Shown: positions 43,582-53,642 of the stretch, piece after piece
Layout of the letters: each line of letters begins with the position of its first letter
Numbering within the stretch: the stretch's first letter is position 1
Assembly (NCBI RefSeq): GCF_016508585.1
Contig: NZ_JADVOP010000024.1
Coordinates: 1 to 64,000 of the forward strand
Source: Acinetobacter baumannii
Lineage (GTDB): Bacteria; Pseudomonadota; Gammaproteobacteria; Pseudomonadales; Moraxellaceae
DNA length: 64,000 nucleotides
Reading direction: 5' to 3'
The notes under the pieces: model-generated
Database searches by the model: none
Seen by the model: the letters and a program-made list of their open reading frames with translations, nothing else
Told to the model about the DNA's origin: nothing
Translations under genes and position numbers: made by a program

Positions 43582-46386
43582 ATGTCGAATTTCAATAAAA
43601 AGCTCTTTAAACGTTTAAAACTCAATCACGCTTATGGTCAACTCATCGCGTTAATTTTCGTGCCGATCATGATTTTGGCATGTGTGGGAACCGCACTTGT
43701 ACTTTCCGAAACATCTGCAGCTGCAAAGTCTAAACAACGTTTTCAAGCCATTGCAATATTGAGTCGTTATCAATATACCGCTGAACAACTTACCGCGGTG
43801 ATGGGACAAAGCCCACTACAGCACACCAAAGCTGAAAATATTTTACAAAAAATATTCAATGAAAAACATCTGCTCAGTGCCGCGATTTTGGATGGAAATA
43901 ATGTCAATCATTTAAGTGTCGGCTATCAAAATCAACGTGAATGGCCCAAAATACCAAAAACCGGAACCTTTTTTGGACCCGTTCATAACAAGTACAACAA
44001 TATTTATGGGATCAAACTCAATCCAATCAATAATGCGCAAAATATGTGGTTGGTGATTGAACTAGATAATCAACCTCTAGAAATCTCACATTATCGCGTC
44101 ATGATCGTGCTGATTACGACGGCTCTACTGACACTGCTTCTGCTTTTATTGTGCTTGAATTTTTATTCACGTCGCTGGATTGCCCCAATGTACGAAATTC
44201 GGATGCAATTACAACGTTTAAATGCAGATACGCTTGATCAACACATGGTGATCAACAGTACAGGTGAGTTACGTTTGTTACAACGAGACATTGCCAATGT
44301 GGTTAAACGCCTGCATTTCAGTTTTCTAGAACTCAAAGAACATACTGAACAAACAGAAGATGACTTAAGACGTACTTTAGACACCTTGGAAGTTCAAAAC
44401 ATCACTTATAAACAGGCACGTGATCAGGCAATTTCATCAAATCAGGCAAAGTCCGTATTTCTTGCAAACATCAGCCATGAATTAAGAACCCCATTGAACA
44501 GTATTGATGGCTTCATTCATCTGATGCTACGTCAGGACAACCTGAGCAACGATCAGAGTTTATATTTACAGACCATTCGAAAATCGTCTGCGCATTTATT
44601 GGCACTGATTAATGATGTGCTCGACTTTTCTAAGATTGATGCAGGTAAATTAGAATTAGAAACCGCACCATTCGATCTAGAAGAAGCAATTTTCGATGTA
44701 ATGGATATGCTGTCACCATTAGCGGCGCAAAAACATATCGAAATGGCATTCTATTTTGCAGACAACGTGCCAAAACATGTGATTGGTGATGCCTTACGCT
44801 TTAAACAAGTTCTGACCAATTTAATTTCCAATGCAATTAAATTCACTCCCGATGGTGAAATCATCGTTCGTGCGCGTATGGAACACGATGATATCGGGCA
44901 ATGCCTATTACATTTCAGCGTACAGGACAGTGGTATCGGACTGAGTGGTACCGACCGTAAAAAACTATTTGAGTCATTCTCTCAAGGTGATGCATCTGTT
45001 ACCCGCCAATTTGGTGGAACAGGTTTAGGGTTGGCAATTTCCAAACAATTGGTGCACTTGATGCATGGTCAGATCGGTTTTGAAGATAACCAAGAGCGTG
45101 CACCAACGGAAAAAGGCTCGACATTCTGGTTTACGGCTATGCTGACGACCAATGAAAATGAAGATATTGTGCATCCATCATTTAAAGATTTAAATGTCGT
45201 GTCCTTCTTGGCGCATCCAGCCACAGCCAATGTCTTACGGCACTATTTAGAAAACTATCAAGTTCAGCATACTGAGGCACAATCCATTCTGGACCTGTTC
45301 AGCCGTCTAAACAGTTTGGAACAAAATGTTGAAAATACCTGGCTGATTGTTGATCACAGTGGCGATACGGAAGCCTTATTAAAAGAAATCCGTAGTCGCT
45401 ATCAGGGACATCTTGCTGTGTATGGTTATCAGATGTCACTTGATCCCAATATGCTCAACGAATATATGGCACGCCCCTTATATCAACCACTCAGTCGTAG
45501 CTCAGTCATTCAATTACTCAACAATAAACCGATTTTTGAGCAGGAACAACACAAAGATTTTAAAGGACAGGACTTACATATCTTGGCGGTTGATGATCAT
45601 TTACCAAACTTAATTGTACTGGAAGCGCTGCTCGGTGAGTTGAATGTAAAAACCACCAAGGCGCAAAGTGGTCAAGAAGCACTGACAATTATTCAACAGG
45701 CTGTTGAACAGGGTTCAAAGCCTTTCGATTTAATCTTTATGGACATTCAAATGCCTGTCATGTCAGGAATTGATACCACACGTGCTATTCGATCATTAGA
45801 ATCGACCTTGGATGACATGCGCATGCCAATCATTGCCTTAACGGCCCATGCATTGGCAGATGAAAAACAGAAATTACTCAAAGTCGGTATGGATGACTAT
45901 GTCACCAAACCGATTCAAATCGAACAAATCATTCAAATTTTAACCAACTGGACCTCGGATAAATTTATTCAGCATCAAGCACCCGTTGAAAATACAATTT
46001 ATATCGAAGCCTTTGACACGGATATTCTGGACTGGAAACAAAGCCTTGCGCTCGCAGCCAACAAGGAGGATCTTGCACAAGATCTTTTAAAAATGCTGGT
46101 TGACAGTTTCCCAACCGAATTGGATGAAATTGCACAATTGATCGAACTTGAGGACTTTCCTCAACTGGAGCATGTGTTACACCGTTTATATGGTGCGACC
46201 CGTTATGTTGGGACACCAAAATTGCAAAGTGTTACAGGGGATTTTGAACAGTTTATCTCAACTTTACGTAAAGAACGCCGTAAAGCAGATGAGGCTTTCA
46301 TTCAGGATGTCATGCAACGTTTGGATGATTTGCAATTGGTGATTCACGAAGTAGAAACAGCCGCACAGCAGATCTTAACTGGCTGA
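43582..46386 (+). CDS. gacS: Hybrid sensor kinase GacS/BarA
   Basis: The tripartite kinase of the GacS/GacA system, controlling secondary metabolism, motility and virulence through small RNAs. Domains in order over 934 residues: TM1 (about 20-42), periplasmic sensor (43-168), TM2 (171-195), HAMP, HisKA with H299 (ISHELRTP), HATPase (FGGTGLGLAIS), a degenerate receiver (about 535-620), receiver with D721 (FMDIQMPVMSG), and HPt with H867 (LHRLYGA). The cognate gacA is not in the window. Confidence 0.93.
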   Translation: MSNFNKKLFKRLKLNHAYGQLIALIFVPIMILACVGTALVLSETSAAAKSKQRFQAIAILSRYQYTAEQLTAVMGQSPLQHTKAENILQKIFNEKHLLSAAILDGNNVNHLSVGYQNQREWPKIPKTGTFFGPVHNKYNNIYGIKLNPINNAQNMWLVIELDNQPLEISHYRVMIVLITTALLTLLLLLLCLNFYSRRWIAPMYEIRMQLQRLNADTLDQHMVINSTGELRLLQRDIANVVKRLHFSFLELKEHTEQTEDDLRRTLDTLEVQNITYKQARDQAISSNQAKSVFLANISHELRTPLNSIDGFIHLMLRQDNLSNDQSLYLQTIRKSSAHLLALINDVLDFSKIDAGKLELETAPFDLEEAIFDVMDMLSPLAAQKHIEMAFYFADNVPKHVIGDALRFKQVLTNLISNAIKFTPDGEIIVRARMEHDDIGQCLLHFSVQDSGIGLSGTDRKKLFESFSQGDASVTRQFGGTGLGLAISKQLVHLMHGQIGFEDNQERAPTEKGSTFWFTAMLTTNENEDIVHPSFKDLNVVSFLAHPATANVLRHYLENYQVQHTEAQSILDLFSRLNSLEQNVENTWLIVDHSGDTEALLKEIRSRYQGHLAVYGYQMSLDPNMLNEYMARPLYQPLSRSSVIQLLNNKPIFEQEQHKDFKGQDLHILAVDDHLPNLIVLEALLGELNVKTTKAQSGQEALTIIQQAVEQGSKPFDLIFMDIQMPVMSGIDTTRAIRSLESTLDDMRMPIIALTAHALADEKQKLLKVGMDDYVTKPIQIEQIIQILTNWTSDKFIQHQAPVENTIYIEAFDTDILDWKQSLALAANKEDLAQDLLKMLVDSFPTELDEIAQLIELEDFPQLEHVLHRLYGATRYVGTPKLQSVTGDFEQFISTLRKERRKADEAFIQDVMQRLDDLQLVIHEVETAAQQILTG

Positions 46387-46573
46387 AAATTGCGTTGAAA
46401 CCCTTTTAGCCATTTCTGTATCTATGGGCTGTATCCATAAAAAGCCCTTGCAGAGATATAAACTCAAATTACTGTCCATTGGCGCATATACAGAAATTCT
46501 GTGACTGTACTGTCATGTAACTCATCCTTCCACATGCTATGCTGATGACCAAGGAAAAAAATGAGTCAAGATC

Positions 46574-47362
46574 ATGGCACTGTTACATATAGAAAAAAAC
46601 AAGGGTATCGCTACAGTTTCATTAAATCGTCCAGATAAACGCAATGCCATGAGCTTTGCTTTACTGCGTGAGCTCGTCAAAGTCGCGGAGAAAATTAAAA
46701 AAGATCGAAGTATCCGAGTGGTGATTCTGACTGGTGAAGCCAATGTATTTAGTGCTGGTATTGATTTAGCTGATTTAAATAGCCCTAAAAATACTGCATT
46801 TGCAGCTTGGGAACTGATTAAACCAGGACAAAGCCTGTTTCAAAAAGCATTCCTCATTTGGCAAGAGTTACCTGTTCCTGTCATCGCTGCCATTGAAGGA
46901 TTCTGCTTTGGTGCGGGAATGCAGCTGGCTTTGGCTGCTGATATCCGTATTGCACATCCAGAAACTAAAATGTCGATTATGGAAAGCCGTTGGGGGTTGG
47001 TGCCCGATATGGGGCTTACGCGTTCTATCAAAGGTGTGATCGGCATCGATTTAGCCAAAGAACTGACCTTAACTGCACGTATTTTTGATGGTCATTATGC
47101 CAAAGACATTGGCTTGGTTACGCATGTAAGCACCTCTCCCTTAGAAAAAGCTCAAGTAATCGCTGAGGAAATGTTGCAACGCTCTCCTGATGCTTTGATG
47201 GCAGCCAAACGTGTGTTGGATGCCATGGAGCATCAACCTAACAAAGCGCTGCGTTTAGAAAAGATTTGGCAGTTAAAATTACTTCTAGGGAAAAACAGTC
47301 AAATTGCCCGTAAAAAAGACAAGAATCCTGAAGTACAATTCCTACCGCGCCAATATAAATAA
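46574..47362 (+). CDS. Crotonase-family enoyl-CoA hydratase/isomerase
   Basis: A 262-residue crotonase. The oxyanion-hole and CoA motifs are NRPDKRNAMSF, FSAGIDLADL and GFCFGAGMQLALAADIRIA; the catalytic region ESRWGLVPDMG carries Glu at the usual place of Glu144. A beta-oxidation role is likely but the substrate is unknown. The start is ATG 46574, where the fold begins (ALLHIEKNKGIATVSLNRP). A strong AAGGA ribosome site points instead at an out-of-frame ATG at 46561. Confidence 0.9.
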   Translation: MALLHIEKNKGIATVSLNRPDKRNAMSFALLRELVKVAEKIKKDRSIRVVILTGEANVFSAGIDLADLNSPKNTAFAAWELIKPGQSLFQKAFLIWQELPVPVIAAIEGFCFGAGMQLALAADIRIAHPETKMSIMESRWGLVPDMGLTRSIKGVIGIDLAKELTLTARIFDGHYAKDIGLVTHVSTSPLEKAQVIAEEMLQRSPDALMAAKRVLDAMEHQPNKALRLEKIWQLKLLLGKNSQIARKKDKNPEVQFLPRQYK

Positions 47363-47400
47363 TTTAAAAACACTTCAGTACAAGGCTTGGGAATAACAAA

Positions 47401-48270
47401 ATGAATTTTGATCGCAACAGTAAAATCGCATTTCTAGGTATGGGCTTAATGGGGAGCCGCATGGCTGCCCGATTGATTCAAGCTGGATTTGATGTGGCAG
47501 TTTGGAATCGCACAGCAACTGCATGTGATGCTCTGGTGGATATGGGTGCACATCCCCTACAGCTTGAACAAATTGCAGACTACCCTGTTATTTTGATCTG
47601 CCTCGCCGATGACCAAGCCGTTCAACAGGTTTATCAACACATTGAACCTAACTTGCAGGCTCAACAGATCATCGTTGATTTCTCAAGCTTGTCTGTAGCG
47701 ATCACCAAGCAACTGGCAAGTCTGGCAGCAAGCAAAGAGGTGATTTGGATTGACTCTCCTGTTTCAGGGGGTACTGCAGGGGCAGAAAATGGGACACTGG
47801 TCATTTTTGCAGGTGGTCACCGAGAAACCATTCAAGATTTGAGTTTAGTCTATAACGTGCTTTCACAAAGAGTGACCTGTATGGGAGAAACAGGTACGGG
47901 ACAAGCAACCAAGATATGCAATCAATTGATCGTTGCTGCAAACAGTACACTGATTGCAGAAGCAGTTGCACTTGCTGATCAGGCGGGGGTTGATACCCGC
48001 TTACTTGCACCTGCATTAGCAGGTGGATTTGCGGACTCCAAACCCTTTCAGATTCTTGCGCCACGTATGGCGAGCCATACCTTTGAACCCGTACAATGGA
48101 AAGTGCAGACCTTATCCAAAGATCTCAATAACGCCGTTCAATTAGCACAACAATCTGGTCTAGATATTCCGGTTGCCCAACGCGCGCTAGATCAGTTGCA
48201 AAACCACCAAAGCCAAGGTTTTGCAGAAGCAGATCTCGCTACAATCATTCATCAAGTCGAGAAAACTTAA
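47401..48270 (+). CDS. Beta-hydroxyacid dehydrogenase (tartronate semialdehyde reductase/HIBADH family)
   Basis: 289 residues. NAD(P)-binding FLGMGLMGSRMA, substrate motif DSPVSGGTAGAENGTL, and catalytic Lys in GTGQATKICNQLIV. The family covers 3-hydroxyisobutyrate, tartronate semialdehyde and related substrates. With a hydroxypyruvate isomerase-like gene next, a glyoxylate/tartronate or threonate-type pathway is the best guess. It follows the crotonase gene by 38 bases. Confidence 0.87.
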   Translation: MNFDRNSKIAFLGMGLMGSRMAARLIQAGFDVAVWNRTATACDALVDMGAHPLQLEQIADYPVILICLADDQAVQQVYQHIEPNLQAQQIIVDFSSLSVAITKQLASLAASKEVIWIDSPVSGGTAGAENGTLVIFAGGHRETIQDLSLVYNVLSQRVTCMGETGTGQATKICNQLIVAANSTLIAEAVALADQAGVDTRLLAPALAGGFADSKPFQILAPRMASHTFEPVQWKVQTLSKDLNNAVQLAQQSGLDIPVAQRALDQLQNHQSQGFAEADLATIIHQVEKT

Positions 48271-48367
48271 GCATGTAGGTGTTTTATATCATACAGAAAT
48301 AAGTTGAAAAATAATCTATTGCCGACTACATTGAAGATAAAAGCCAATAAGAGCACGGAAGATTGCC

Positions 48368-49162
48368 ATGACTAAACTCGCAGTAAACCTATCGATGATT
48401 TTTACTGAAGTTCCACTCATTGAACGCTTTGCTTTGGCACATCGCCACGGCTTCCAGTATGTAGAAATTCAATTTCCCTATGAATTAAGTATTGAAGAAA
48501 TTCAAGCACAGTTGGAACAATATGACTTACATATTTGCCTCATCAATGCTCCTGCAGGAGATTTGATGCAGGGCGGCAATGGACTTGCAGGCATACCCGG
48601 TAAAGAACTTGAGTTTCATCAAGCTTTAGAACAAGCCATCGAGTATGCCGATGCACTTAACATTCCAAACATCAACATATTGTCCGGTAAACAACCTGAA
48701 GATGCTGATTTGCTGCCATGTCTAAACACCTTGGCAAACAACCTGAAACTGGCCTGTCATATGTTGTCTGAATACGATATTCAGCCTGTATTTGAAATGA
48801 TCAATGGAACAGATATGCCTCGTTTTCTCGTACAGAATATTGCCCAGGCCCAGGAAATGCTTGAGGCAGTGCAACATCCCGCTTTAAAAATGCAGTTTGA
48901 CTGTTATCATATGGCCATGATGGGTGAAGAAGTTCTTCCAGCCCTACAAGAAAACATTGACTGGATTGGGCATATTCAATTTGCAGATTGCCCAGGACGT
49001 CACGAGCCAGATACTGCGCAGATTGATTATTCATCCATTTTTTCATGGTTAAAACAAAGTCACTACACAGGTTTTATTGCGGCAGAATACAAGCCACAAT
49101 CTCATTCAAATCAATCCTTTGCATGGAAAGAAAAATACTTTTCAAATAATCATAGCTATTAA
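48368..49162 (+). CDS. Hydroxypyruvate isomerase-family protein (Hyi/OtnI-like)
   Basis: A TIM-barrel xylose isomerase-like enzyme of 264 residues. Metal-binding Glu/Asp/His patterns are in PVFEMIN, KMQFDCYHMAMM, IGHIQFADCPGRHEPDTAQIDY and FIAAEYKP. The GRHEPDTAQIDY block is the mark of the Hyi/OtnI group. With the dehydrogenase before it this may convert hydroxypyruvate/tartronate semialdehyde or a 2-oxotetronate. 97 bases separate the two genes. Confidence 0.87.
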   Translation: MTKLAVNLSMIFTEVPLIERFALAHRHGFQYVEIQFPYELSIEEIQAQLEQYDLHICLINAPAGDLMQGGNGLAGIPGKELEFHQALEQAIEYADALNIPNINILSGKQPEDADLLPCLNTLANNLKLACHMLSEYDIQPVFEMINGTDMPRFLVQNIAQAQEMLEAVQHPALKMQFDCYHMAMMGEEVLPALQENIDWIGHIQFADCPGRHEPDTAQIDYSSIFSWLKQSHYTGFIAAEYKPQSHSNQSFAWKEKYFSNNHSY

Positions 49163-49263
49163 TTGAACAATATCTTGCATCAATACTGGCACTGAATAAT
49201 TGTATTTTTTAGCCAAAAGCGCTATATTAGAAGATGAGATATTTTCTGGAAAATATACCTTAT

Positions 49264-49665
49264 ATGAATTTAGAACCATCGCCCAGCGCTTCTAATTCTC
49301 ACGAACTTGCAATGAACACTCAAAATCAAGATGTACAGACCTGTTTAAATGTCGTACAAGAAGCTCTACTTGATGTAAAAGCCAAAGATATTATTCAACT
49401 TGATGTAAGCAAAATCAGTAACGTCGCAGATGCTATTGTGATTGCAAGCGGAACATCAACTCGTCATGTTAAAGCCCTTGCTGATAATGTTGCTGATGAA
49501 GCACGTAAAGCAGGTTTTCGCCCAATCGGTGTAGAGGGTGAAAGAGATGCTGAATGGATCCTTATCGATCTCGGTGTTGTGGTTGTACATGTCATGCTTC
49601 CAACAGCACGTAAATTTTATGATTTAGAAAGCTTATGGCGTGCTACGCCTGAAAGTGTAGCCTAA
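49264..49665 (+). CDS. rsfS: Ribosomal silencing factor RsfS
   Basis: RsfS binds L14 on the 50S subunit and blocks subunit joining in stationary phase. The conserved core is KAKDIIQLDVSKISNVADAIVIASGTSTRHVKALAD followed by EGERDAEWILIDLGVVVVHVMLP and FYDLESLW. The start is uncertain: 49264 (133 residues), 49234 or 49312 are all in frame, and none has a strong ribosome site. It stands alone, with its own terminator. Confidence 0.92.
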   Translation: MNLEPSPSASNSHELAMNTQNQDVQTCLNVVQEALLDVKAKDIIQLDVSKISNVADAIVIASGTSTRHVKALADNVADEARKAGFRPIGVEGERDAEWILIDLGVVVVHVMLPTARKFYDLESLWRATPESVA

Positions 49666-49689
49666 GTTTTCTGATGTTGTAAAAATAGA

Positions 49690-49714
49690 AAAAAGCGACT
49701 TTATGTCGCTTTTT
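49690..49714 (+). terminator. Terminator of rsfS
   Basis: AAAAAGCGAC and GTCGCTTTTT form a perfect 10-bp stem with a 5-base loop and T-run, 24 bases past the rsfS stop. The A-run on the other side may also end the amt transcript from the minus strand. Confidence 0.9.
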
Positions 49715-49749
49715 CTGCCTCTATATGATGAATTGACAAGCCAAGTTCC

Positions 49750-50973
49750 TTAAACACCCGTTTTAAATTTGGAATTAATGCCACAAATCAATTTAAAAAC
49801 TAAAAATGCAACGCCAAAGCTCCAAATAAAATTCACGCCAATCCCCATGATTTGAGCCAGCAGACTGGCTTTATGCGTGAGTTGAATGTTTGGATGATTG
49901 CTCAATGATACTGCCAAGGTGCCCCAAATACCGCATATTCCATGTACCACCACAACTTCACGAATATGTTTTGAAGCAATCCAACGGGTCAATAGATGCG
50001 GAAGATAGTTTGTCAGAGTACCCGAAACCAAACCAATAATCAGTGCAGATGAAAAGCCAACCAAACCGCAGCTTGCTGTAATTGCCACCAGTCCACCTAA
50101 TGCAGCTTTGATCAATTCAGCCCAAGAAATGATCTTGTTATTCATCAACAGAGATAAAGCCCATGAAGCCAGCATTGCACCAAATAAAGCGGCGAAAGCA
50201 TTCAGGACAATCAAGCCAATATCAATACGGTAGGTAGAAATATAAACGATATTCAAGCCCGACCAAGCTAACCAAAGAATAAAACCCGCTAAAGCCAAAG
50301 ATAAAATTTTGTAATCTTCAAAGATTAAATCTTTCTTGGAAATTTCCCGCTTATCCTTTGATTTGGAAGTGAAATACCCCGCCAAGACTATCCATGCAGC
50401 AGTCGAATGCACGACAGTTGAGCCAGCAAAATCAATAAAGCCTAGGGCTTTCAGCCAGCCACCAGCAAAAACAATATTTCCCCAGACCCAACTACTGAAA
50501 AATGGAAAAATAATCCCGGCAATCATAAAGCCAACAATCCAGTTGACCCATAAGGAAGCTTTATTTGGAATAACCCTTCCAACAACAGTGGTTATTGTGG
50601 TTGCCATCAGCATATAGAAAAACAGTAAATTCCAATGCCAACCTCGTAACATAGCGTTGAGATAATTCACGGAATCAACCACATCAGCATGAAATATCTT
50701 TGAACACACCAAACTAAAAAAAAGGGTGCCTAAAATCGCAGAAATATAATTTACAATCAGGGCATAAACAGACTTTTGGGTATTTTCATATCCACCTTCA
50801 ACAACTGCAAAACCTGCCTGCATCAGGATGACAAATACACCACCAAGGAATAGAAGTTTATAATTTGTAATAAGATTAAAAGCAGCAATGTCACTTTCTA
50901 GTGCGGAAGCAAATGCAAAATTTGGGCAAACAAATATGAGAAAAATTAAACAGAGGAGATATTTTAATTGCAC
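49750..50973 (-). CDS. Amt/Rh-family ammonium transporter-like protein
   Basis: 407 residues with a signal peptide (1-22) and eleven membrane helices. The twin-His pore is present: His in AGSTVVHSTAAW (helix 5) and VVVHGICGIWG (helix 10). The N-terminal cleavable signal, as in AmtB, is clear, and the start is GTG with AGGG 7 bases upstream. No GlnK gene is linked and the C-terminal tail is short, so PII control is uncertain. Confidence 0.85.
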   Translation of the reverse strand: MQLKYLLCLIFLIFVCPNFAFASALESDIAAFNLITNYKLLFLGGVFVILMQAGFAVVEGGYENTQKSVYALIVNYISAILGTLFFSLVCSKIFHADVVDSVNYLNAMLRGWHWNLLFFYMLMATTITTVVGRVIPNKASLWVNWIVGFMIAGIIFPFFSSWVWGNIVFAGGWLKALGFIDFAGSTVVHSTAAWIVLAGYFTSKSKDKREISKKDLIFEDYKILSLALAGFILWLAWSGLNIVYISTYRIDIGLIVLNAFAALFGAMLASWALSLLMNNKIISWAELIKAALGGLVAITASCGLVGFSSALIIGLVSGTLTNYLPHLLTRWIASKHIREVVVVHGICGIWGTLAVSLSNHPNIQLTHKASLLAQIMGIGVNFIWSFGVAFLVFKLICGINSKFKTGV

Positions 50974-51313
50974 ACATTGACCCTAATGTATTGATCATTT
51001 ATTAATCTAAATTCACAATAATTAATATTTCAGAGACTTGCTTTTCATTTAATTTATCAAGTATAGAGAATTTCCAGAATAAATAAACTCTTTTTTAAGA
51101 AATAATCATGATTCATCAACTTGAGGATGTTGAAATATTTTAGATGATATTGATAATATTCAATTTGCTTGACGATTTATAAATTTCAGTCTTCAACTTA
51201 AACAAATACGCATCAACATCTGTGTCTATATTGCTGAGAATATTCATAAAAAATAGATTTTCCCTATCCCAGCAGCCCAAATTTTAAGTAAGTGCTTTTA
51301 AGTAAGTCGCATT
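50974..51313. other. Intergenic stretch, 340 bases
   Basis: Very AT-rich. It holds the amt upstream region and the 3-prime flank of the phosphopantetheinyl transferase gene. I see no gene, repeat or convincing operator; a near-repeat TTTTAAGTAAGT occurs twice within 51283-51310. Confidence 0.5.
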
Positions 51314-51961
51314 TTAATTATGCTGAATAATTTCAATCTGCGGGAAAGCAAAACCTTTGCAGGATAATTCAGAACGCCATGCAACCGTAAGCATGACTCG
51401 ACTGAGATGAAAATTCTGATAGGCAAAACTACCTAATAATGAATGAGTACATAATCCCCCATCATTTACACAATGCACATGCGTATTCAGCTCATTTAAA
51501 CTTAAACGGATTCCCAAGCCCGAAGCTTTTAAAATTGCTTCTTTGGTGGTCCATACTTTAAACCAAAACACTGGATCAAAATCCAACTTTTGCCAAGTCT
51601 GATATTCCTCAGGGTGAAACGCATGTTTTGCTAAAGCATCAAAGCGTACTTTGCGATCTAGATCTTCAACATCAACCCCCAAATCATTGATGTATTGACT
51701 GCTTGCCAAAGCATAATGCTGCTGACTATGCGAATGATTCACGTGAAACTTTGGATAATCAATTAAATACGGCTTGCCAAATTCTGTCTGCGCAAAACTG
51801 GGATTTGTGATTTGTTTGGACAACAAATCAGAGATTAATTGATTACGATATTGATAAATGGCTTGCTTGAGCTCTTGAATTTGGCTTTTACGATCGGATG
51901 TCTGAAAAGCAGGAAGAATATTTTGAATAGAATTTAGGTCAAGCCGAATTGTACGGTTCAC
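51314..51961 (-). CDS. 4-prime-phosphopantetheinyl transferase, Sfp/AcpT type
   Basis: It activates carrier proteins with the phosphopantetheine arm of CoA. 215 residues in two similar halves; the magnesium site is in LGVDVEDLDRK and the second motif FWFKVWTTKEAILKASGLGI. It starts with GTG and no carrier or synthase gene is nearby, so its clients (fatty acid, siderophore or other) are unknown. Confidence 0.9.
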   Translation of the reverse strand: MNRTIRLDLNSIQNILPAFQTSDRKSQIQELKQAIYQYRNQLISDLLSKQITNPSFAQTEFGKPYLIDYPKFHVNHSHSQQHYALASSQYINDLGVDVEDLDRKVRFDALAKHAFHPEEYQTWQKLDFDPVFWFKVWTTKEAILKASGLGIRLSLNELNTHVHCVNDGGLCTHSLLGSFAYQNFHLSRVMLTVAWRSELSCKGFAFPQIEIIQHN

Positions 51962-51996
51962 AATATATTCCCAAGTTTTTTTCTCATTTTAAAGCA

Positions 51997-52026
51997 AAAA
52001 AACCCAAAGATCACTTTGGGTTTTTT
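51997..52026 (-). terminator. Terminator of der
   Basis: AAAAAACCCAAAG and CTTTGGGTTTTTT make a perfect 13-bp stem with a 4-base loop, 22 bases past the der stop and before the transferase gene. Confidence 0.9.
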
Positions 52027-52048
52027 AAGCATACAACAACTTTCAGTA

Positions 52049-53458
52049 TTAACGGCTAAATTTTTTCTCAGCCTTTTTAAACTTCTGAATATAACGACGG
52101 CGACGTGCGGCTGTACGTTCATCCATCTGAGATTTGCGCCCCTCAAATGGATTTTCTGAAGTTTTAAAGTCAATTCGAACAGGTGTTCCCTCAAGCTTAT
52201 ACACTTTACGGAAAACATTTTCGAGGTAGCGACGATAATCTGCCGGTGTCTTATCCACTTTATTACCATGGATTACAATCGTAGGCGGATTCTGCCCCCC
52301 CATATGCGCATAACGCATTTTAATTCGTTTACCACTGATCATCGGTGGCTGATGCGCATCGGTGGCATCATTCAGAATTTGAGTCAATTTTGCCGGTGAT
52401 ACTTTCAAATGAGAAGAATCATAAGCACGGTGGATTGATGGATAAAGCTCTCCTACCCCTGTACCATGCAAAGCAGAAATCAAGTGGATTTTTGCCCAAG
52501 GAATAAAATCAAAGCGACGTTCAACATCGAGTTTACATTGTTTGCGGTCATATTCGGTCATGTTATCCCATTTATTAATGGCGATCACCATCGCACGACC
52601 CGCCTCAAGCGCATAACCAATTAAATGCAGATCCTGCTCAACAATACCCTCACGCGCGTCAACAACAACCACAACAACATGCGCATCTTTCATGGCTTGC
52701 AGCGTTTTCACCACTGAGAATTTCTCAATCATTTCGTCTACTTTACCTTTACGGCGCACACCTGCCGTATCAATCAAGGTATATTGACGACCATCACGCT
52801 CAAACGGAATATAGATTGAATCTCGCGTTGTACCAGGTTGGTCAAAAGCCACCACGCGCTCTTCACCCAATAAACGGTTGACCAGGGTTGATTTACCCAC
52901 ATTTGGGCGACCAATAATTGCTAAGCGCAAACCTGTGGCTTTATCATGCTCATCTTCATTTTCATCTTCTGGAATATCAGCAAGAACGTCTTCAAGCATT
53001 TGTTGAACGCCGCGCCCATGACTCGCAGCCACTTGCAAAGGCTCGCCCATACCCAACTTATAGAATTCAACTAAAGCAGCTTCAGCATGGACACCATCGA
53101 CTTTATTGGCAACCAAATATACTTTTTTGCCCAGAGTACGTAGCTCACGTGCAATCTGCTCATCTGAAGCCAAGAGACCTGCACGCGCATCCACAACAAA
53201 AATAATAATATCCGCTTCATTTATCGCAGTTTTTGATTGTTCTGCCATATACGAATCGATACCACCTTCATTTTCACCAATACCCCCAGTATCGACAACA
53301 ATGAAAGATTTATTTTGATAAGTTGCATCACCATATTTGCGGTCTCGCGTTAGTCCAGCAAAGTCAGCAACAAGTGCATCACGGCTCTTGGTAATCTGGT
53401 TGAATAACGTTGATTTGCCGACGTTTGGACGACCAATGAGCGCAATTACGGGTTTCAT
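52049..53458 (-). CDS. der: GTPase Der (EngA), ribosome assembly
   Basis: A double GTPase needed for 50S maturation. First G domain: [22 protein letters not shown]; second: [22 protein letters not shown]; then a KH-like domain to the end ([24 protein letters not shown]). Start at ATG 53458, where the first P-loop begins four residues in; the in-frame upstream reading adds MNKGYF without need. 469 residues. Confidence 0.97.
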   Translation of the reverse strand: MKPVIALIGRPNVGKSTLFNQITKSRDALVADFAGLTRDRKYGDATYQNKSFIVVDTGGIGENEGGIDSYMAEQSKTAINEADIIIFVVDARAGLLASDEQIARELRTLGKKVYLVANKVDGVHAEAALVEFYKLGMGEPLQVAASHGRGVQQMLEDVLADIPEDENEDEHDKATGLRLAIIGRPNVGKSTLVNRLLGEERVVAFDQPGTTRDSIYIPFERDGRQYTLIDTAGVRRKGKVDEMIEKFSVVKTLQAMKDAHVVVVVVDAREGIVEQDLHLIGYALEAGRAMVIAINKWDNMTEYDRKQCKLDVERRFDFIPWAKIHLISALHGTGVGELYPSIHRAYDSSHLKVSPAKLTQILNDATDAHQPPMISGKRIKMRYAHMGGQNPPTIVIHGNKVDKTPADYRRYLENVFRKVYKLEGTPVRIDFKTSENPFEGRKSQMDERTAARRRRYIQKFKKAEKKFSR

Positions 53459-53547
53459 AAAATAACCTTTATTCAAGATCAGCCAGTATGACTGGTCTGA
53501 ACATCAGAAATGTATAGGAAGAAAAGTAGGAAAAACCTAAAATAAAA

Positions 53548-53579
53548 ACACGGGGTATTGATTTGCAATCACCCCGTGT
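53548..53579 (-). terminator. Terminator of the bamB end of the hisS operon
   Basis: ACACGGGG and CCCCGTGT pair around an AT-rich loop with inner TTGAT/AATCA pairing; minus-strand T-run follows. It separates bamB from der, so der probably has its own promoter. Confidence 0.85.
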
Positions 53580-53642
53580 ATGAAATTCTTACGGATGCGT
53601 CTATTTTAGCACAAGACTAAAAAAATAGAGAATCCTAATCAG

